A stretch of 64,000 bases of DNA from Cryptomeria japonica (taxonomy: Eukaryota > Streptophyta > Pinopsida > Cupressales > Cupressaceae), in the NCBI RefSeq assembly GCF_030272615.1, contig NC_081407.1:146257744-146321743 (forward strand), read 5' to 3'. This document shows, one piece after another, positions 1 to 12,182 of this stretch. The translations under genes and the position numbers were made by a program. Under the pieces are notes generated by a model. That model was not told where the DNA came from and did no database searches. It worked only from the letters and a program-made list of their open reading frames with translations. The stretch's first letter is position 1. Each line of letters opens with the position of its first letter.

Positions 1-1
1 T

Positions 2-322
2 TGGCAGAGCAAGAAGCAACATGCTATTGCTCTCTCTTCGACTGAGGCTGAGTATCGAGGCATTGTTAATGTAGCGACTGAGACCATTTGGCTTCAGCAG
101 ATTCTCATAGAGTTTGGTTTCACCACTCCACAACCGATAGTTCTACATTGTGACAATCAGAGTGCTATTTCTATCTCGAAGAGCCCGGTCCAACACCAGC
201 ACACCAAACACATCAAGATTCATATGCACTATATGCAGGTCATTGATTTGCAGTATTGTCCTATAGCAGAGCAGGTTACTGACATATTCACCAAACCTTT
301 CATTGAGAGTAAGTTCCAGTAG
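2..322 (+). CDS. Ty1/copia polyprotein, C-terminal RNase H part (runs off left edge)
   Basis: An open frame enters from the left edge and ends at TAG 320-322. It reads as the C-terminal part of a copia RNase H domain: an STEAEYRG block with its acidic residue, a CDNQSAISIS block with the catalytic Asp, a TKHIKIH block and the closing TDIFTKP motif of copia polyproteins. RNase H degrades the RNA strand of the RNA-DNA hybrid during reverse transcription. No stop or frameshift is visible in the 107 codons present, so this copy is less decayed than the other copia copies in the window. A leader, purine tract and LTR follow in the expected order. Everything upstream lies outside the window. Confidence 0.85.
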   Translation, partial: WQSKKQHAIALSSTEAEYRGIVNVATETIWLQQILIEFGFTTPQPIVLHCDNQSAISISKSPVQHQHTKHIKIHMHYMQVIDLQYCPIAEQVTDIFTKPFIESKFQ

Positions 323-641
323 TTGTGAGCTCTCTTGGGGGTGCAGAATGTGTCATTAGGGGGGGTCAGCTGAATTCTCATTCCTCTCTTATGGGGGGAC
401 TTTTTCCTCTTTAAGGTTTTGTCCTTCTTCTTTGAGAGTCTTTTGTACATTCATCTCTCTTTTAGGGAGGAGTTTTTTCCCACTGGGTTTTCTCCTTTTC
501 TCCATTTGTGAGAGATTGCTTTGCATAGTTTTGCTTGCATTTGCATATTGTACATGGGTACCTATCATGGCCTAGTAGTCGGGACCCATCTTGCATTGTT
601 GACTTAATTCTTCATTCCCCTAAGTTGCACTTAAGGGGGGG
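323..641 (+). other. copia 3' untranslated segment with polypurine tract
   Basis: This non-coding stretch lies between the polyprotein stop and the LTR. It ends in a polypurine tract at 632-641 (TTAAGGGGGGG-type) directly before the LTR start TGTTGGTG. The tract is where plus-strand DNA synthesis starts in LTR retrotransposons. Confidence 0.7.
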
Positions 642-1092
642 TGTTGGTGTAAATAAATATTCATTATGGATATTATTACACTTTACTTAAGTTAACTTAG
701 GATAATGCATTTCTTCGTAGTTTGGATTTGAGACACTTAGGGAAGTGTGCACATAGGGATAGAGCTTGTAGGAGAAATTTCACCTTTTGTGGTCTCATTT
801 TGTTGTTACACTCCACATTCGGTGAGTCATCCACCTCTTGTGGAATATTATATTATTTCTCCTACCTACCCCTAGTATTTCTTACCTACCCTTGTTTCTC
901 ATTGAGCCACATGTCTTGATTGTGTGCTTGTACATCCATATGGCCTTGCCTATATAAGAAGGCCTATATTCATTGTATTGGTTAATCCAGTTGATCATTT
1001 TCATATTGATTAGAATACATTTTGTTCTTGTCATTCTTTTGTGTCTATTTTAATACTTTTCATTGTGCCCTTGATCTTGGCAAAATCTCACA
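642..1092 (+). mobile_element. 3' LTR of the copia element, right edge approximate
   Basis: The LTR starts with TGTTGGTG immediately after the purine tract. A TATA box (TATATAAG) lies at 951-958, as expected for the U3 promoter. The right edge is not certain: a CA end fits near 1090, after the run ending CTCACA, but no second LTR is in the window for comparison. Confidence 0.6.
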
Positions 1093-1428
1093 AAAACCAC
1101 CAAACGAGAGATAAAAAAATATTATCAATCACGAGCTCCATGTTAGATACATAACTAACTCCATGAAGATACATAATCACGAGCTTCCAAACCCCAAAAT
1201 AGATCACATTGACAATATCCATGGCTTGTAATCTCATAGATTTGCAAAAATTTTAACTCACAAAACATTCATTGCAATTGCATAAGGCTTTAAAAACCTT
1301 TAATTCCTTCTAATAGATTTCCACAAGCTTTCCAAGCTAAGAAATAACAAATGAAGGAATATCCATAACCAATTAACCTTAAACTTTGATATCAAATGTT
1401 AAGAAATATATAAATTATAATACCAAAT
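1093..1428. other. Non-coding spacer with reversed primer-site-like motif
   Basis: No gene is visible. At 1385-1396 the sequence reads CTTTGATATCAAA followed by TGTTAAG, and at 1419-1428 ATACCAAATG. On the minus strand both resemble the TGGTATCA start of an initiator tRNA-Met primer site, so the DNA just to the right may end in a minus-strand LTR. The match is short. Confidence 0.3.
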
Positions 1429-3579
1429 GTTGTGAATTTCAATCTATATCCAATAAACCATTCAAAGGATGAGATACAAGGCTTAAAAACCTACAAAATG
1501 TAAATTTATAAATAATATGAAAATCTGAAATTAATTTTCCATAATATGGAATAACCATGCTTAGATCCTTCTTCTTTATGATGCTAAACATAAGCCTATA
1601 TATCATACTTATCAACACTACCTCATGTAAAATTAAAACAATAATATATAATGAATAATATCACTATAAGATAGCAGCAAAGAGGCCCAAATTAATAATA
1701 TAATAACATCACATAATGCATGATTTACATGGAGAAACCATTGTAGGAAAATTTCCACCAAGAAGAGAGGCCAAGTATGAATTATCTTTGAAATAACCCC
1801 CAATATGGCAGCACTTGTGTGCCTATAAACAACCTCTTTATGCCTTCCACTTGTCCTTGTTCTTGTAGAGTAACTTTACATTCAACTATTCCTCTATCAA
1901 TTTTACATCCAAAGTGTTATTAATATAGAATGACAAGAGCTCCAAAACCACCAAACAAAGCATCTAAAGAAGGTTTTTCATTCCAAACATCCCCAACCCT
2001 TAGATTACATTGACAAAGTGTGAAAGGATGTTAAATTTGGCTCTATTATTTTCTCTCTGACTTGGGAAATCAAACATGGAAGATAAACATTGCATTAAAT
2101 GTAATAAATGATAAAATATCAAGAGACACTAGTTGCCTCTTCCAAGTGCCCACTTGGAGAATCCCAAAGGTCACTCATTTGTCCTCTTTCAATGTCACTA
2201 ATTATACTATTCTAGGCATCCACATTTGGGGAAAATAATATTTAATAATTTTGTTCACAACCCACAATTACTATTGCCAGTAAAAACCATCACTCCTTAT
2301 GAATGTATTACAAACAATAGTGAGAATAAAAATTAAAAATCGTATTCCCAATTTACATCCTAATTTCCTAGAGACACTATCTAAGGATGTTGGAACCATG
2401 TAATATGACAAAAAATTTACAAGGTACGTGACACCTTAATCTTGATAGAAATGGAGCTATAAGAATAAATAGCTAGCTAGGTAAAATATGACTGTAATAC
2501 AAGTTAGGTTCAGTATAAAAATTGAAAGCACTCAAGGTTTTTGTTTAAAATATTGAATAGCAAGAATAGTAAAGGAACAAGATTTTAAATTAAATAAATG
2601 ACCATTAAAACAGAAATTGAGTTTCATTTTGACCCTAAACAACATTTATAGCAAAAATTATGACTAATACAATATTATGTATAAGCTAGGAAACTAGTGC
2701 AAAGTATAACAAATCATTTATATGTCTTAGTATAGAATATTTGTAAGCTCATGAATATATGAATCATGACTAAACTAGTAAGCTCATGGGTAAGGATTTT
2801 CAATCCCGTTCATCTAAAATATAAGACCTCAAAAAGTCTCTAAATTAGGGCATGCGAGAGAACTTATTTAATCATCCATTTGAACTCATGTGCAAATATA
2901 AGAATTTATAATTAATCACTAGAAATAAAGTCACATTCTTGTAGGAATCCATTAAAAATTTTGGAGTTTCATGTAATATGAATTTAAATATCCAAATAGA
3001 GAAAAAATAATTTTGACATACATAATTTAAGGTAAATGTATTATGAGTAAATATAGGTCTTTGTATATATTTTTTATACTTTATATTGTATTAAAAAAAG
3101 TAGAATTCAACAATAGTTCCTAGGGATAATCTGATTGATGCATTAACCTTCCTCTTGGATTAAACATTTTGGAAGATTTGGTTGTAGATGAACAAGAGGC
3201 ATAAATAAGAAACCTTAATAGATCACATCTAAGAACTCTAGAGATTTTGTACACTAAAATTTGGATCTTCCAACCTTGAATTTAAAAGACCATTATGATT
3301 AACTTGTTTTCATTGGTAAACTACTCCTTCTCTAATCCTCTAAGAGAATAGGTAAGTGAGAAAATTTGATAATCGATTTCTTCCTTTAGAAATGATTATG
3401 ACAAAACCATTTTTTTGGTGTTTTAAAATATGTGTGAAAGTCAAGTATTCTCTATTCTATCTGTCAAAGTGGGTGGCCTAAAAAAGATTCCATTGAAAAA
3501 TGGAAGTGATAGTATTAGATACCTTACTTCCTAGATACTAATGTTTTCTATGGAAGCAAGAACATATTTTTTTCATACG

Positions 3580-3880
3580 CTAAACTCTATATGAATGATC
3601 AAATCATCTACATATGTAGTATATAATAATATTTTTACTATAATAATACTTTACATACACAATTGAATTATCTAATTATTTATTTTAAATTATTCTTCTA
3701 TAAAGTATTTATCTATTTTGGAGTATCATATCCTCGAAGATTGTTTAAGATCATTTAATGATTTTTTGAACTACAAACTAGATGTTCTTCACCATTTCTA
3801 ACAAATCTTGGTGGTTTTCAATGCAAATATTTTATTTTAAATCACCATATAAAAAATATGCTTTTGACATCTATTTAAAA
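3580..3880 (-). pseudogene. Degraded Ty1/copia reverse transcriptase inside repeat copy 1
   Basis: On the minus strand, DVK at 3866-3871 is followed by a PPRFVRNGEEHLVC-like block at about 3772-3815. A YVDDLI motif, the RT active site, lies at 3603-3614. Order and spacing (about 85 codons from DVK to YVDD) match copia reverse transcriptases. The frame changes between the blocks and several stops are present, so the gene is dead. In repeat copy 2 the first two blocks survive near 36290-36420, but YVDD is gone because of the 35405-36245 replacement. Confidence 0.6.
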
Positions 3881-4161
3881 AAAAAATCCAACCAAAATTT
3901 GTAACTAAACCTATTGTAAAAATGGAAATTTTTGTTTAACTGAATAAAATCTATGCCAATAAGGAATCTTTGAAACCTAATTTATTGAAAGGGATGATTG
4001 ATTTAAAATTGTTCATCAATATACAAAACAAAGTATACCCTTTGATTCTATCAGATAGGGTGCTTGGAAAATGTTGGAATAGTTAAATAGGAGGATTACT
4101 ATGACTATAGCCCTTGGAAAGTCTTCCAAAGATGAACAAACTTTATTTTATATTATGGATG

Positions 4162-4805
4162 TGTAACGTCGTAAATTGTACACCCTTGCTAGGGTGGTAC
4201 AATTCCACGCTTGGTTTAGCACCTGCCATAGTGTTTTTACATCATGCATAGTAAGTTCCCTTTAAGCATTTAATTAATTAATTTAATTATATCTAAAGTC
4301 ATATTTCATCACTCCCCACATCATAAAATTGGGCCCTTTACCCTAAGTGTGCCCCTTTTTATTTTATTCCTCCAATAAATCATTAAATCAAAAACCCTAA
4401 TTATGTCTTATTGCGACCTTTGGGTATGTGCACAATGGTGGTCAAAAAAGTGGACACTGCCTAAAAAACATGATAAAAACAAGCAGTGTGTACGCGGTAT
4501 TAAAATTTGAAATCACTGCGTATGCGCTTAGGTTCGTTGTCATCGAGCCTAAAGCAAAGATACCACGTAAGTGGTCTTTTTAGAAGCACGTATGCCCTAT
4601 TAGGCCCAAAAATGTTTGTTGCAAACCAATGTTAATGTTTCTATTACCTCATACATGCTTTAAACGTATAATACCCCATGCATGCTATTAGGCCTTAAAA
4701 TGTTTAGCAGACCAACAAACTACTAGTTTCAGTACCCCGTACGTGCTTTTTGTAGTAAAGAAAATGAGAAGGAAAGGGGAGGGAGGGAGAGGGAGGAGGA
4801 GGAGA

Positions 4806-4836
<31 letters not shown>

Positions 4837-4957
4837 AAGAGAGGATGGAAAAGGGAGAGAGGGAGAGCAACGGAGAGGGGGAGAGGGGGAGAGAGAGAGA
4901 GAGAGAGAGGGAGGGAGGGTGAGGGAGAGAGAGGGAGGGAGGCAGAGAGAATGGATA

Positions 4958-5024
<67 letters not shown>

Positions 5025-5894
5025 AAGAAAAGGGAGGGAGGGAGATGGGGAGAGAGGAAGACATGTCACATGATGTCATTAGGGATCACGTGGGGTCCTA
5101 ATTGAGCCACACATGTGTTACAACACCATATGACCCCTTGAGATATCATACATGGTCCAAAGAGGTCATTAGGTGTTATGTGGCATCCTGAGAGAGAGTG
5201 AGAGAGAGCGAGGAATACAATAGAGTATAATAAGATATCAAAAGACAGTATATATTAATATACTTACATACATATATACATATAATACACATAAAATATC
5301 AAAAGGCAATACACATACATATATATCATATTTTACATATTATACATGTATACATATATGTATCCACACACCCACATTGTGGACATGGGCAGAAGTGCAT
5401 AAGCACTTCTTATTGTAAAAAAATCATGTACTCAGTTTTGTTTTATAAATTTCCCATACGCATTATTTATAGTATAGGAAGTCCATACATGCTTTTGACT
5501 GTTTAGTCTTGTGAATAGGCTTAGATGACAAATTTGTAGGTTGGAAGTTTGATTTCCCTCCATTTCCCTCCTTTTTGACATGTTTTATTTTATCAACTTG
5601 GTTTCTTGACTTTGTCATCATCAGGGTTTCACTTCATCAAGTGCATATTTCTAAAATTGCCACCATATTTTCACTCATATTCAGAGCTTTCTAACTATAT
5701 AATTTGTTTTAAATTTGAACAACAAAACATATTAATATTGAATTTCTTTTACCAGTGTCTCCATAGTTCTCAAAGACATACGTGTACCATTTTTTAAAAA
5801 ACTTTTAATCTACTTAACCAAATTTAAAATCTGTATATATTATTGTAGTGCACTTTATTCTTTACAATTTTTTTAAAAAAATGTATTTTTGATT
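4162..5894 (+). mobile_element. Possible solo LTR beginning TGTAACGTCG
   Basis: TGTAACGTCGTAAATTG at 4162 has the look of a gypsy-type LTR 5' end and lies immediately to the right of the minus-strand copia remnant. The same start occurs in copy 2 at 36714. No primer site, purine tract or target duplication was found, so the right limit is simply set to the end of the shared repeat. Confidence 0.25.
4764..5059. repeat. GA-rich microsatellite of repeat copy 1
   Basis: A purine-only tract with a pure (GA)n core at about 4968-5021. It is followed by a short block with ACACCATATGACCCCTT and the roughly inverted GGTCATTAGGTGTTATG, then a second small GA tract at 5190-5214. The matching module in copy 2 spans 37330-37777. 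Serine/leucine and arginine/glutamate open frames through it are translation artefacts. Confidence 0.9.
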
Positions 5895-6546
5895 GTTTTT
5901 TTTGCAAGTTATGCTTTGTGCATGAACATGTACCTTATTTTTCAGGATGTGCTAGATTGGAAAAAAAAATAATCAACAAAAAATTACAAAAAAAATACAC
6001 AACTTCTAGTCTCAGATCTATCCCAAAATCATTAAGGACAAGGGTATGGCACCCTGTTCCTGCCAGGATAGAGGTGTGGTGCCCAGGTCCCCCTGCTTTT
6101 AGGTGATTTTCAACAGGGTGGAAGCTCAGAACATCAGATTTGCAGGTTTTCAATTGCAGCTTTCTGTCAAACAAAACAATACCAGGGCATGGCACCTCTA
6201 TCCAAGTTTGTTTGGCTCACTTTTCAATACTATGTATGCATTCAAATTCTTCCCCCTTCTCTTCTTTTAGTATCTCTATTTCAGTCCTACAAGTTTCTGC
6301 AATTTCTGTTCATATATGCTTCATTATTCATCTCCTAGTCTAGTTAATCAATCACACCCTATTTTTCACATCTTCTCTTCATATAAAACAAGAGTAATAC
6401 AAACGCTAAGAGATAATCCTTGTCTCTCTCTTTCTCACAATTATTAGCCAAAGTGAGTTATCTCCCTGGGATCTTTTATATTTCCAATGTGTTGCAAAAG
6501 TGGGATTAGGTCCTAGTCATCCGGCCTCGCTTTTTCCCCTCCACAT
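5895..6546 (+). mobile_element. Putative 5' LTR of an unassigned LTR retrotransposon
   Basis: The stretch begins where homology to the long direct repeat ends. It contains a TATA-like CATATAAAAC at about 6377-6386 and ends CCCCTCCACA. It is followed within a few bases by TGGTGAACCCGACGTGAA (about 6550-6567), which has the position and TGG start of a primer-binding site; the matching tRNA was not identified. No partner LTR is in the window and the left edge is a guess. Confidence 0.4.
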
Positions 6547-7130
6547 TTTGGTGAACCCGACGTGAATCCAATATTATTTAATTCTAATTTATGTTCTCAT
6601 ATTTAAGTATTTTTGCTATTTCAAATTCAAATTTACATTTACAATTTTCAATTCCTTGCAAATTTCAAAAAATTTAGAGGTTAATTTTTGCTAAAACCCT
6701 AATTTTTCAATTCAAAATTGAACTTGTGGATATCTTAATTTGGATCATTAATTTCAGATCTGATTTAGGAACACATTTCACTCATAAATTTTATTTTCTA
6801 AATCAACATTTAGATTGCTGGCATTGGTTACAATTGAACATTTCCTTCTAGTTTTCATAAGTTATCATTTGAAAGAGGAAAATTGTTGTCATGATGCATT
6901 CATTTCATAAATGTGATAATAGGTTAGCTTCCCTTGCTTCAATTTTTTCATCTCTTAAAGAACCTCCTCCTATCTATAACAAAATTTTAGTGCCTAAAAT
7001 AGTTATTACCAACCCCTTCAAAACTCTCCCATGCTTTAAGGATAAAGATTTGAAGAGATATCTTGATTGTCCATGGAGGTGGAAACACCAAAATGAGGGT
7101 CTGAGGCAGAATCCAAAACAAAACCCCTAG
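6547..7130 (+). mobile_element. Possible retrotransposon leader and gag start
   Basis: An AT-rich leader follows the primer-site-like motif. A plus-strand frame at 6891-7130 (79 codons, starting MMHSFHKCDN) could be the start of a gag-like gene cut short by a stop. It has no recognisable domain, so this rests on position only. Confidence 0.25.
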
Positions 7131-8893
7131 CTCGTGGTTTCATATCATGGAATAGTTGTGAGCTTCCTTCTTTTCCCTTTTCTCAAGTCATTTTTAATAT
7201 TTCTCATTCTAAATTAGAAGTCTATCTTTCTGTTTTTCTACATTCGTTTAATATTATAACTGTATCTGCAAGCCCCGTACGGTTTGTGTTATGTCTTTAC
7301 TGGATATCAGTGCATCACGTTGGTGTCCCAGCTCCACGTAGGAGACTCAATAGAGTCATCCGGGAGTCTTGTCTATAGTTTATTAGCTTAGCTATTCACT
7401 TTTATCCTCTAGCTTACCTTAGCGCCAGTTTAAATGAGATAATGGTAGATCAATTTGTCTTTTTAGATTCATCATCCCCTCCTCTATAAATATATTGTTA
7501 AATGTAACCTTAATATTAATTGTAACCATAATTGAATGATTTTATAACTGTAGTTGAATTATAACCTTGATTGAACCCTAATTGCAATTGATTCTTTATT
7601 GTTGATTATTTTATTGTTGAATCTTTATTGTTGATTACTTTATTGTATGTAAATGAACATCAAATTTTATCTATATAGATTGTCTTTTGGTGAAAACATA
7701 ACTGCCACCTCAACTCTTTAAGCATTTATATGCAGGTCAAATTTACTCAAAAAATTGAAATGTTAACCAATACTTTTGTTGCCATTGTAGAAGCTTCTCC
7801 ACTTAACTAAGGCTACACCTTCTTAATAAATGAAATCAAGTTATGAAGGACACATCAAAACGTCAATTCATATTCGTAAATGACCCTTGAGTGTCATGAT
7901 AACTACTCCACATCTCTACAAAAATATCTAATAATATCAAATTCAAAGTATATAATTCCATAACAAATTTAATAACCAAAGTTAAATATAAAAATGTATT
8001 AAAAATTCTTTAAAAAACTGCAAAACTGAAATATTCATTAATTTTATATTATTGATTAGCATATCTAATTATTATTGTTGTATGCCATTTTATTTTTATT
8101 TATTTAAATCAGTTTTATTTTTTATATTTATACTCAAATCTAAATATACCATCTTTTTAATTTAACTTTAAAAAATTAAATAATAAAAATATAAATTAAC
8201 TATATTTATTATTTACATTTATTTAATTAACCTAAAATCTTATAACTTTGAGATAATAAAATAGAGTATAACCTAAATGAATTATAAGCTCACTAAGGCT
8301 ACATCTTCCCAAACCAAGTTCTGAATATTTGAAAGAGACAACAAAAAAATATAATTCATATTTAATAGTGACCAATGAATCTTATAATTCATACTTAAAA
8401 GAGCAGACCATTCATTTGTTGTGCTATAGTGAACTCTTATGAAAAAAATATTAATTCAATCTTTATTTATGTTGCTATAGTAAACTCAAATGTTTTAATA
8501 AAAATGTTCTGCAGATTTGACTTCCAAAGAGTGTTTGTGAAGATAAAACACATATTTCTATTAAATGAGAAATCAGAAGAGCCCTTCTGAATTACATAAT
8601 TTTAGGGTACAGAAGATATTGGACAAGTTTCAGATACAACTTTAAATAAAACAAAAGATTTAGCTTCTGCATAAATGAGACCTAGATTTGGATAAAAGCA
8701 TCAAACATGTAGTAGATCAAACATTGCTGAAATTTTAATATTCAGAAAAATATTTACAAAGATATGCATAATTCATATAGAATCGATAGGTTTAGAAAAA
8801 TTTGTAGAAATAACATACTCTTTTGATTTTATATGATCATACAATCAAAGAACATGAAACATTTAATGTCGTTTTTGTAGAATGCAGAGAGAA
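7131..8893. other. Intergenic AT-rich DNA
   Basis: No gene is recognised. The block at about 8030-8260, including CAAATCTAAATATACCAT, resembles 18770-18990 on the far side of the RING cluster. This suggests the cluster grew by duplications that carried flanking DNA. The last part (8770-8893) resembles the 3' flank of the intact RING gene at 16520-16650. Confidence 0.5.
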
Positions 8894-8896
8894 TTT

Positions 8897-10456
8897 CTAT
8901 TCTGATTGGCCTATCTTGCAATCGTAACTGGCACGACATATGGGACACTGTTGCTTTCTTTTTGTTGAGAGCAGGATGCATGCATAATAATACACATGTT
9001 TGCATGCCAAAGATTTTACTTCCACACCTCTTTGAGTTGAATCAAGGTAAATTGCGCTATTTATCCCTGCCTCTTTAATCCACGGTGTGGGTGACCCCAA
9101 AATCTCTGCAGCCTCCTCATCGCTCATTCTAGAAGTTTGAGCATCATAGAAATATATAGGCAAGTTTGCATGACTAATACATAGTTTTTGCAAGAAAATA
9201 ACCACCAGCGGATTCCCCAACTGATCACGAGTGCAAACAAAAAATAGGATATTACTTTCCCGCCGCATTCTATCTTCAAAGTTATCAAAATATTCTGGGT
9301 GCATCAATTCTTCTGAAACAATTTGACCCATCATAGAGTCACTAATTGTCCCATCATCCATTCTACATAGCTCAAATTTAAATATTAAACTTCAACCCAT
9401 GTCAAATTCAGCATTGAACAAGCGAATACCCGCTTCTAATTCATCATCAATGGATACTTGCCCTTCTTGTCGCATACCTCTGACTTGTTCACTTGTGATG
9501 AAAATATCACTGAAGTTCAGATGTTCGGTTGTGACCACAAAAAACTCTTATTACTCACTATTGTCTCCTGCTATAGCTTGTGAGAAAAGATAGCCATCTC
9601 AGCTCAGTATGCGGATCTAGCATCCAATGCAAATGCACATTATTATGTCATAAAGAAGAATCAAGAACAATTTATTTCTCACATTAAATTTTAGAGGAAA
9701 GTGATTGCAATTTAAGATCTTGTCACATAGAAGAGCAGTTTTAGAAGAGCAGTTTTAGTAGCATGCATAGATTTATATTCAACAACACAAGATCATAAAA
9801 TAGAAGAAAAAGACAGAAGAATAGAACACAGATTTACTATGGGGAAAACCCTTTCGAGTAAAAAACCCCACTCCAAAACCAAAATATAGTTACAATAAAA
9901 TATTCAACAACAAAATATACAAAATATAGTTACAATAAAATATTCAGGCTGCTCCATCATGGAGAAAATCCAGCAGCATAACCCCTATAAAAATGAACTC
10001 ATCTCCCTTCTACAACTCCTCCAACAATTCTTATTTTTATAGAGCTTACAATGCAAAAACAATAGCTTGCAAAAAGCGTCCACATTTAATGTATCTACGA
10101 ATATAATTAGAAACTTCATTTTGCATAACTCTTGCATAAATAATATTTAATACAAATATTATTTATTCCATAAACATAAATCAATTAAGATGAGATAAAC
10201 AAGCCTTTTGCTAATTCAATACTTTCTATTTAACTCCAAGCCTATCCAAGTGGAAAATTGTCTTTCCGAAAACATACTAAAGAATGCAATTGACTCCTAA
10301 AATGTCGACACCTTAATCCCAACAGCTTGAAGATCCTTTGAACCCAAAAACCCATAAAATGTAGGGTTTAGAAAGTTATTCTCTAGCATAAGATTATCTA
10401 AGTGATATAACTATATTGTCTGGTGTAGTGCAAGCTGTAGAAAACAATTTGCCCAT
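8897..10456 (-). pseudogene. RING-H2 pseudogene A, split by a solo LTR
   Basis: The 3' half (8897-9361) and 5' half (10330-10456) align with the intact RING gene at 16657-17559. The C-terminal RING is broken: the first two zinc ligands are missing (INSAIYLD where the intact gene has ICAICLD), and one of the His ligands has become Tyr (HVYYYAC for HVYHYAC). CPICRASYD with the last two Cys remains. The start codon position (CAT at 10454-10456) corresponds to the starts of copies B and C. A 744-bp LTR interrupts the gene at 9581-10324, and further frame breaks lie near 9362-9570. The TATA-like TATTTAT upstream (10522-10528) is retained. Confidence 0.8.
9581..10324 (-). mobile_element. Solo LTR with 5-bp target duplication GCTTG
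   Basis: On the minus strand the insert starts TGTTGGGATTAAGG and ends TTTTCTCA, giving canonical TG...CA ends. It is flanked by GCTTG at 9576-9580 and GCTTG at 10325-10329, and removing it restores the alignment with the uninterrupted RING paralogues. No internal region or second LTR is present, so it is a solo LTR left by LTR-LTR recombination. Length is 744 bp. Confidence 0.8.
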
Positions 10457-10521
10457 TCTTGTTAAAATAGGATTTCCATCTAACTAGACAGAAGGAGCAG
10501 AGTGAAAGGAGCCAAAGAGTG

Positions 10522-10528
10522 TATTTAT
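10522..10528 (-). promoter_or_regulatory. TATA box relic of RING pseudogene A
   Basis: ATAAATA on the minus strand, 66 bases upstream of the start position. The same element sits at the same place before copies B and C. Confidence 0.5.
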
Positions 10529-10559
10529 GTGTGTATCTTACCCAAATTTAGGTTGTATT

Positions 10560-12182
10560 TTGGGTCCAACAAAAGCAAGTTATTTTAGTGAAACCTTATT
10601 ATAATGTTTTTATTTATGATTTTGAATACATTATTATTTAAAATAAAAGAGAATGCATAGTTTAACTCTAATTTTTAATAAATAAATCTATCGATAGTTT
10701 GAGTTAATTGATTTTATTAGATTTTCAAAAATTATGCATGTTCTTTTTATTTTTCAATTGATTACTTCTTGAAATACAACTATTTTAACTAGATTTTTAT
10801 ATTATAATTATTTTAGTTCAAATTATGTTTGTCATATTTGAAGAGTTTTTAAAAGTAGAAATCTATGCGAAACATTTATTTATTTTTAAATTACTAAAAA
10901 AAACTTTATCATAATACAAATCTATTCCAAATTGTATTAGAAATTAATTTCACTTAGACCAAATTATAGTTGTCCATGCATTGGCCCCCAAAAAAATGAT
11001 TTTTAATACATGACTTGTATATCTCTTATATTAGAATAAAGAGAATATTTTAAAATTAGATATAAAATCTTAAATTTATTATTTTCACATTATAATATTT
11101 TATGTGTAAATGATTTAAATTTTCACTTCAAATATAACAAATTTTAATTTGAAAAACAAAATTATACTTTTTGATCATAAAATGAATTATACAATACACA
11201 AACTAAAAAAAAAGTTAACAAAACATATGACATAATTCAAACTAGAGATGTAAAAAATAAAAAATATAAAACAACATCACTAAAAATATTAAAGAGAACA
11301 CAAAAAAGGCAATGATAAAAAGAGGACTAAAAATATTAAAGAAAACATACAAAAGACAATGATGAAAAGAGGACTAAAAATATTACAGATAACACACAAA
11401 AGACAATGATAAAAAGAGGAATACTCTCAACATGCTCTTTTGATAAGAAAATAGAAATTATAATTAGAATGAATCATTTTCAATAACTATCAGCTATCCA
11501 ATATGTTTATAGATAACAATCACTAAACTACATTTACTAATTTTATGGAAAGTATGCCAACAATTTGTACATGTACATATGCATGGATGCAAATATGAAG
11601 TTGCAAGTACATGTCCTTTAATATATTTGCATAGATAAAATATATGCAATTGATTTCATGGTAGAATAGTACTAAAAGGTGAAGAATATGTAGGAAGCAT
11701 ATTTGAGTAGCTATATTTATGATATTACAAGCACAAAATTTCAAAAATTAAGAGTATATAATGATTTTGAAAGAATTTCTAAAATATACAATTTTAAATA
11801 TAAAGGAGGAATAATACATAGAAATTAAGTAAAACAAAAAAAAGATCATTATAGAAGAAATAACAATCTCATATTATTGACAATGAATATCTGAAATTAT
11901 CAACATTAGATAAATCACGGAATATCTTTCATGTCTTTGGAATTATTTTCATCCTGATGATGGGAAAATAATACACACGAAATGTTGATGGGAAAAAAAT
12001 ACACACAATCGAATCTAGAAAAATACATTAGAATACAAAATGGATTGTAGAAATCTCATAGCTTTAATAGAGAAGCTCCTTAAAATGACCTAAAAATTTA
12101 ACTGAAGATGTTAAGGTGATAAAAACATTTCAAAATTAGCATGCAGAAAGATTGGTAGACATTAAAGGAAGTCTTAGGGTAG
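10560..12182. other. AT-rich spacer with a short tandem repeat
   Basis: No gene is recognised. At about 11265-11425 a unit of roughly 52 bp, containing GAGGACTAAAAATATTA and AAGACAATGAT, occurs about three times in degenerate form. Confidence 0.5.

Larger units (their letters stand above)
1429..5894. repeat. Long direct repeat, copy 1 (partner 33159-38602)
   Basis: Nearly the whole stretch can be matched by eye, in the same order and orientation, with 33159-38602. Examples are the block after TGTGAATTTCAATCT (1431 and 33162), the TTTGGAGTATCATATCC block near 3716 and 36273, and the GA tracts. Differences are scattered substitutions plus large indels: about 55 bp and about 220 bp present only in copy 2, and a non-homologous replacement (3412-3690 here, 35405-36245 there). 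Because the unit includes a decayed copia RT, an LTR-like start and a simple-sequence module, a segmental duplication or a composite mobile unit explains it better than one simple element. Confidence 0.8.

Noticed and set aside
4688-5101. Frames of Ser/Leu or Arg/Glu repeats on both strands (also 37261-37976, 49467-49670 and 52357-52837)
   Set aside because: They are translations of (GA)n/(CT)n tracts; no start context, domain or conservation apart from the repeat.
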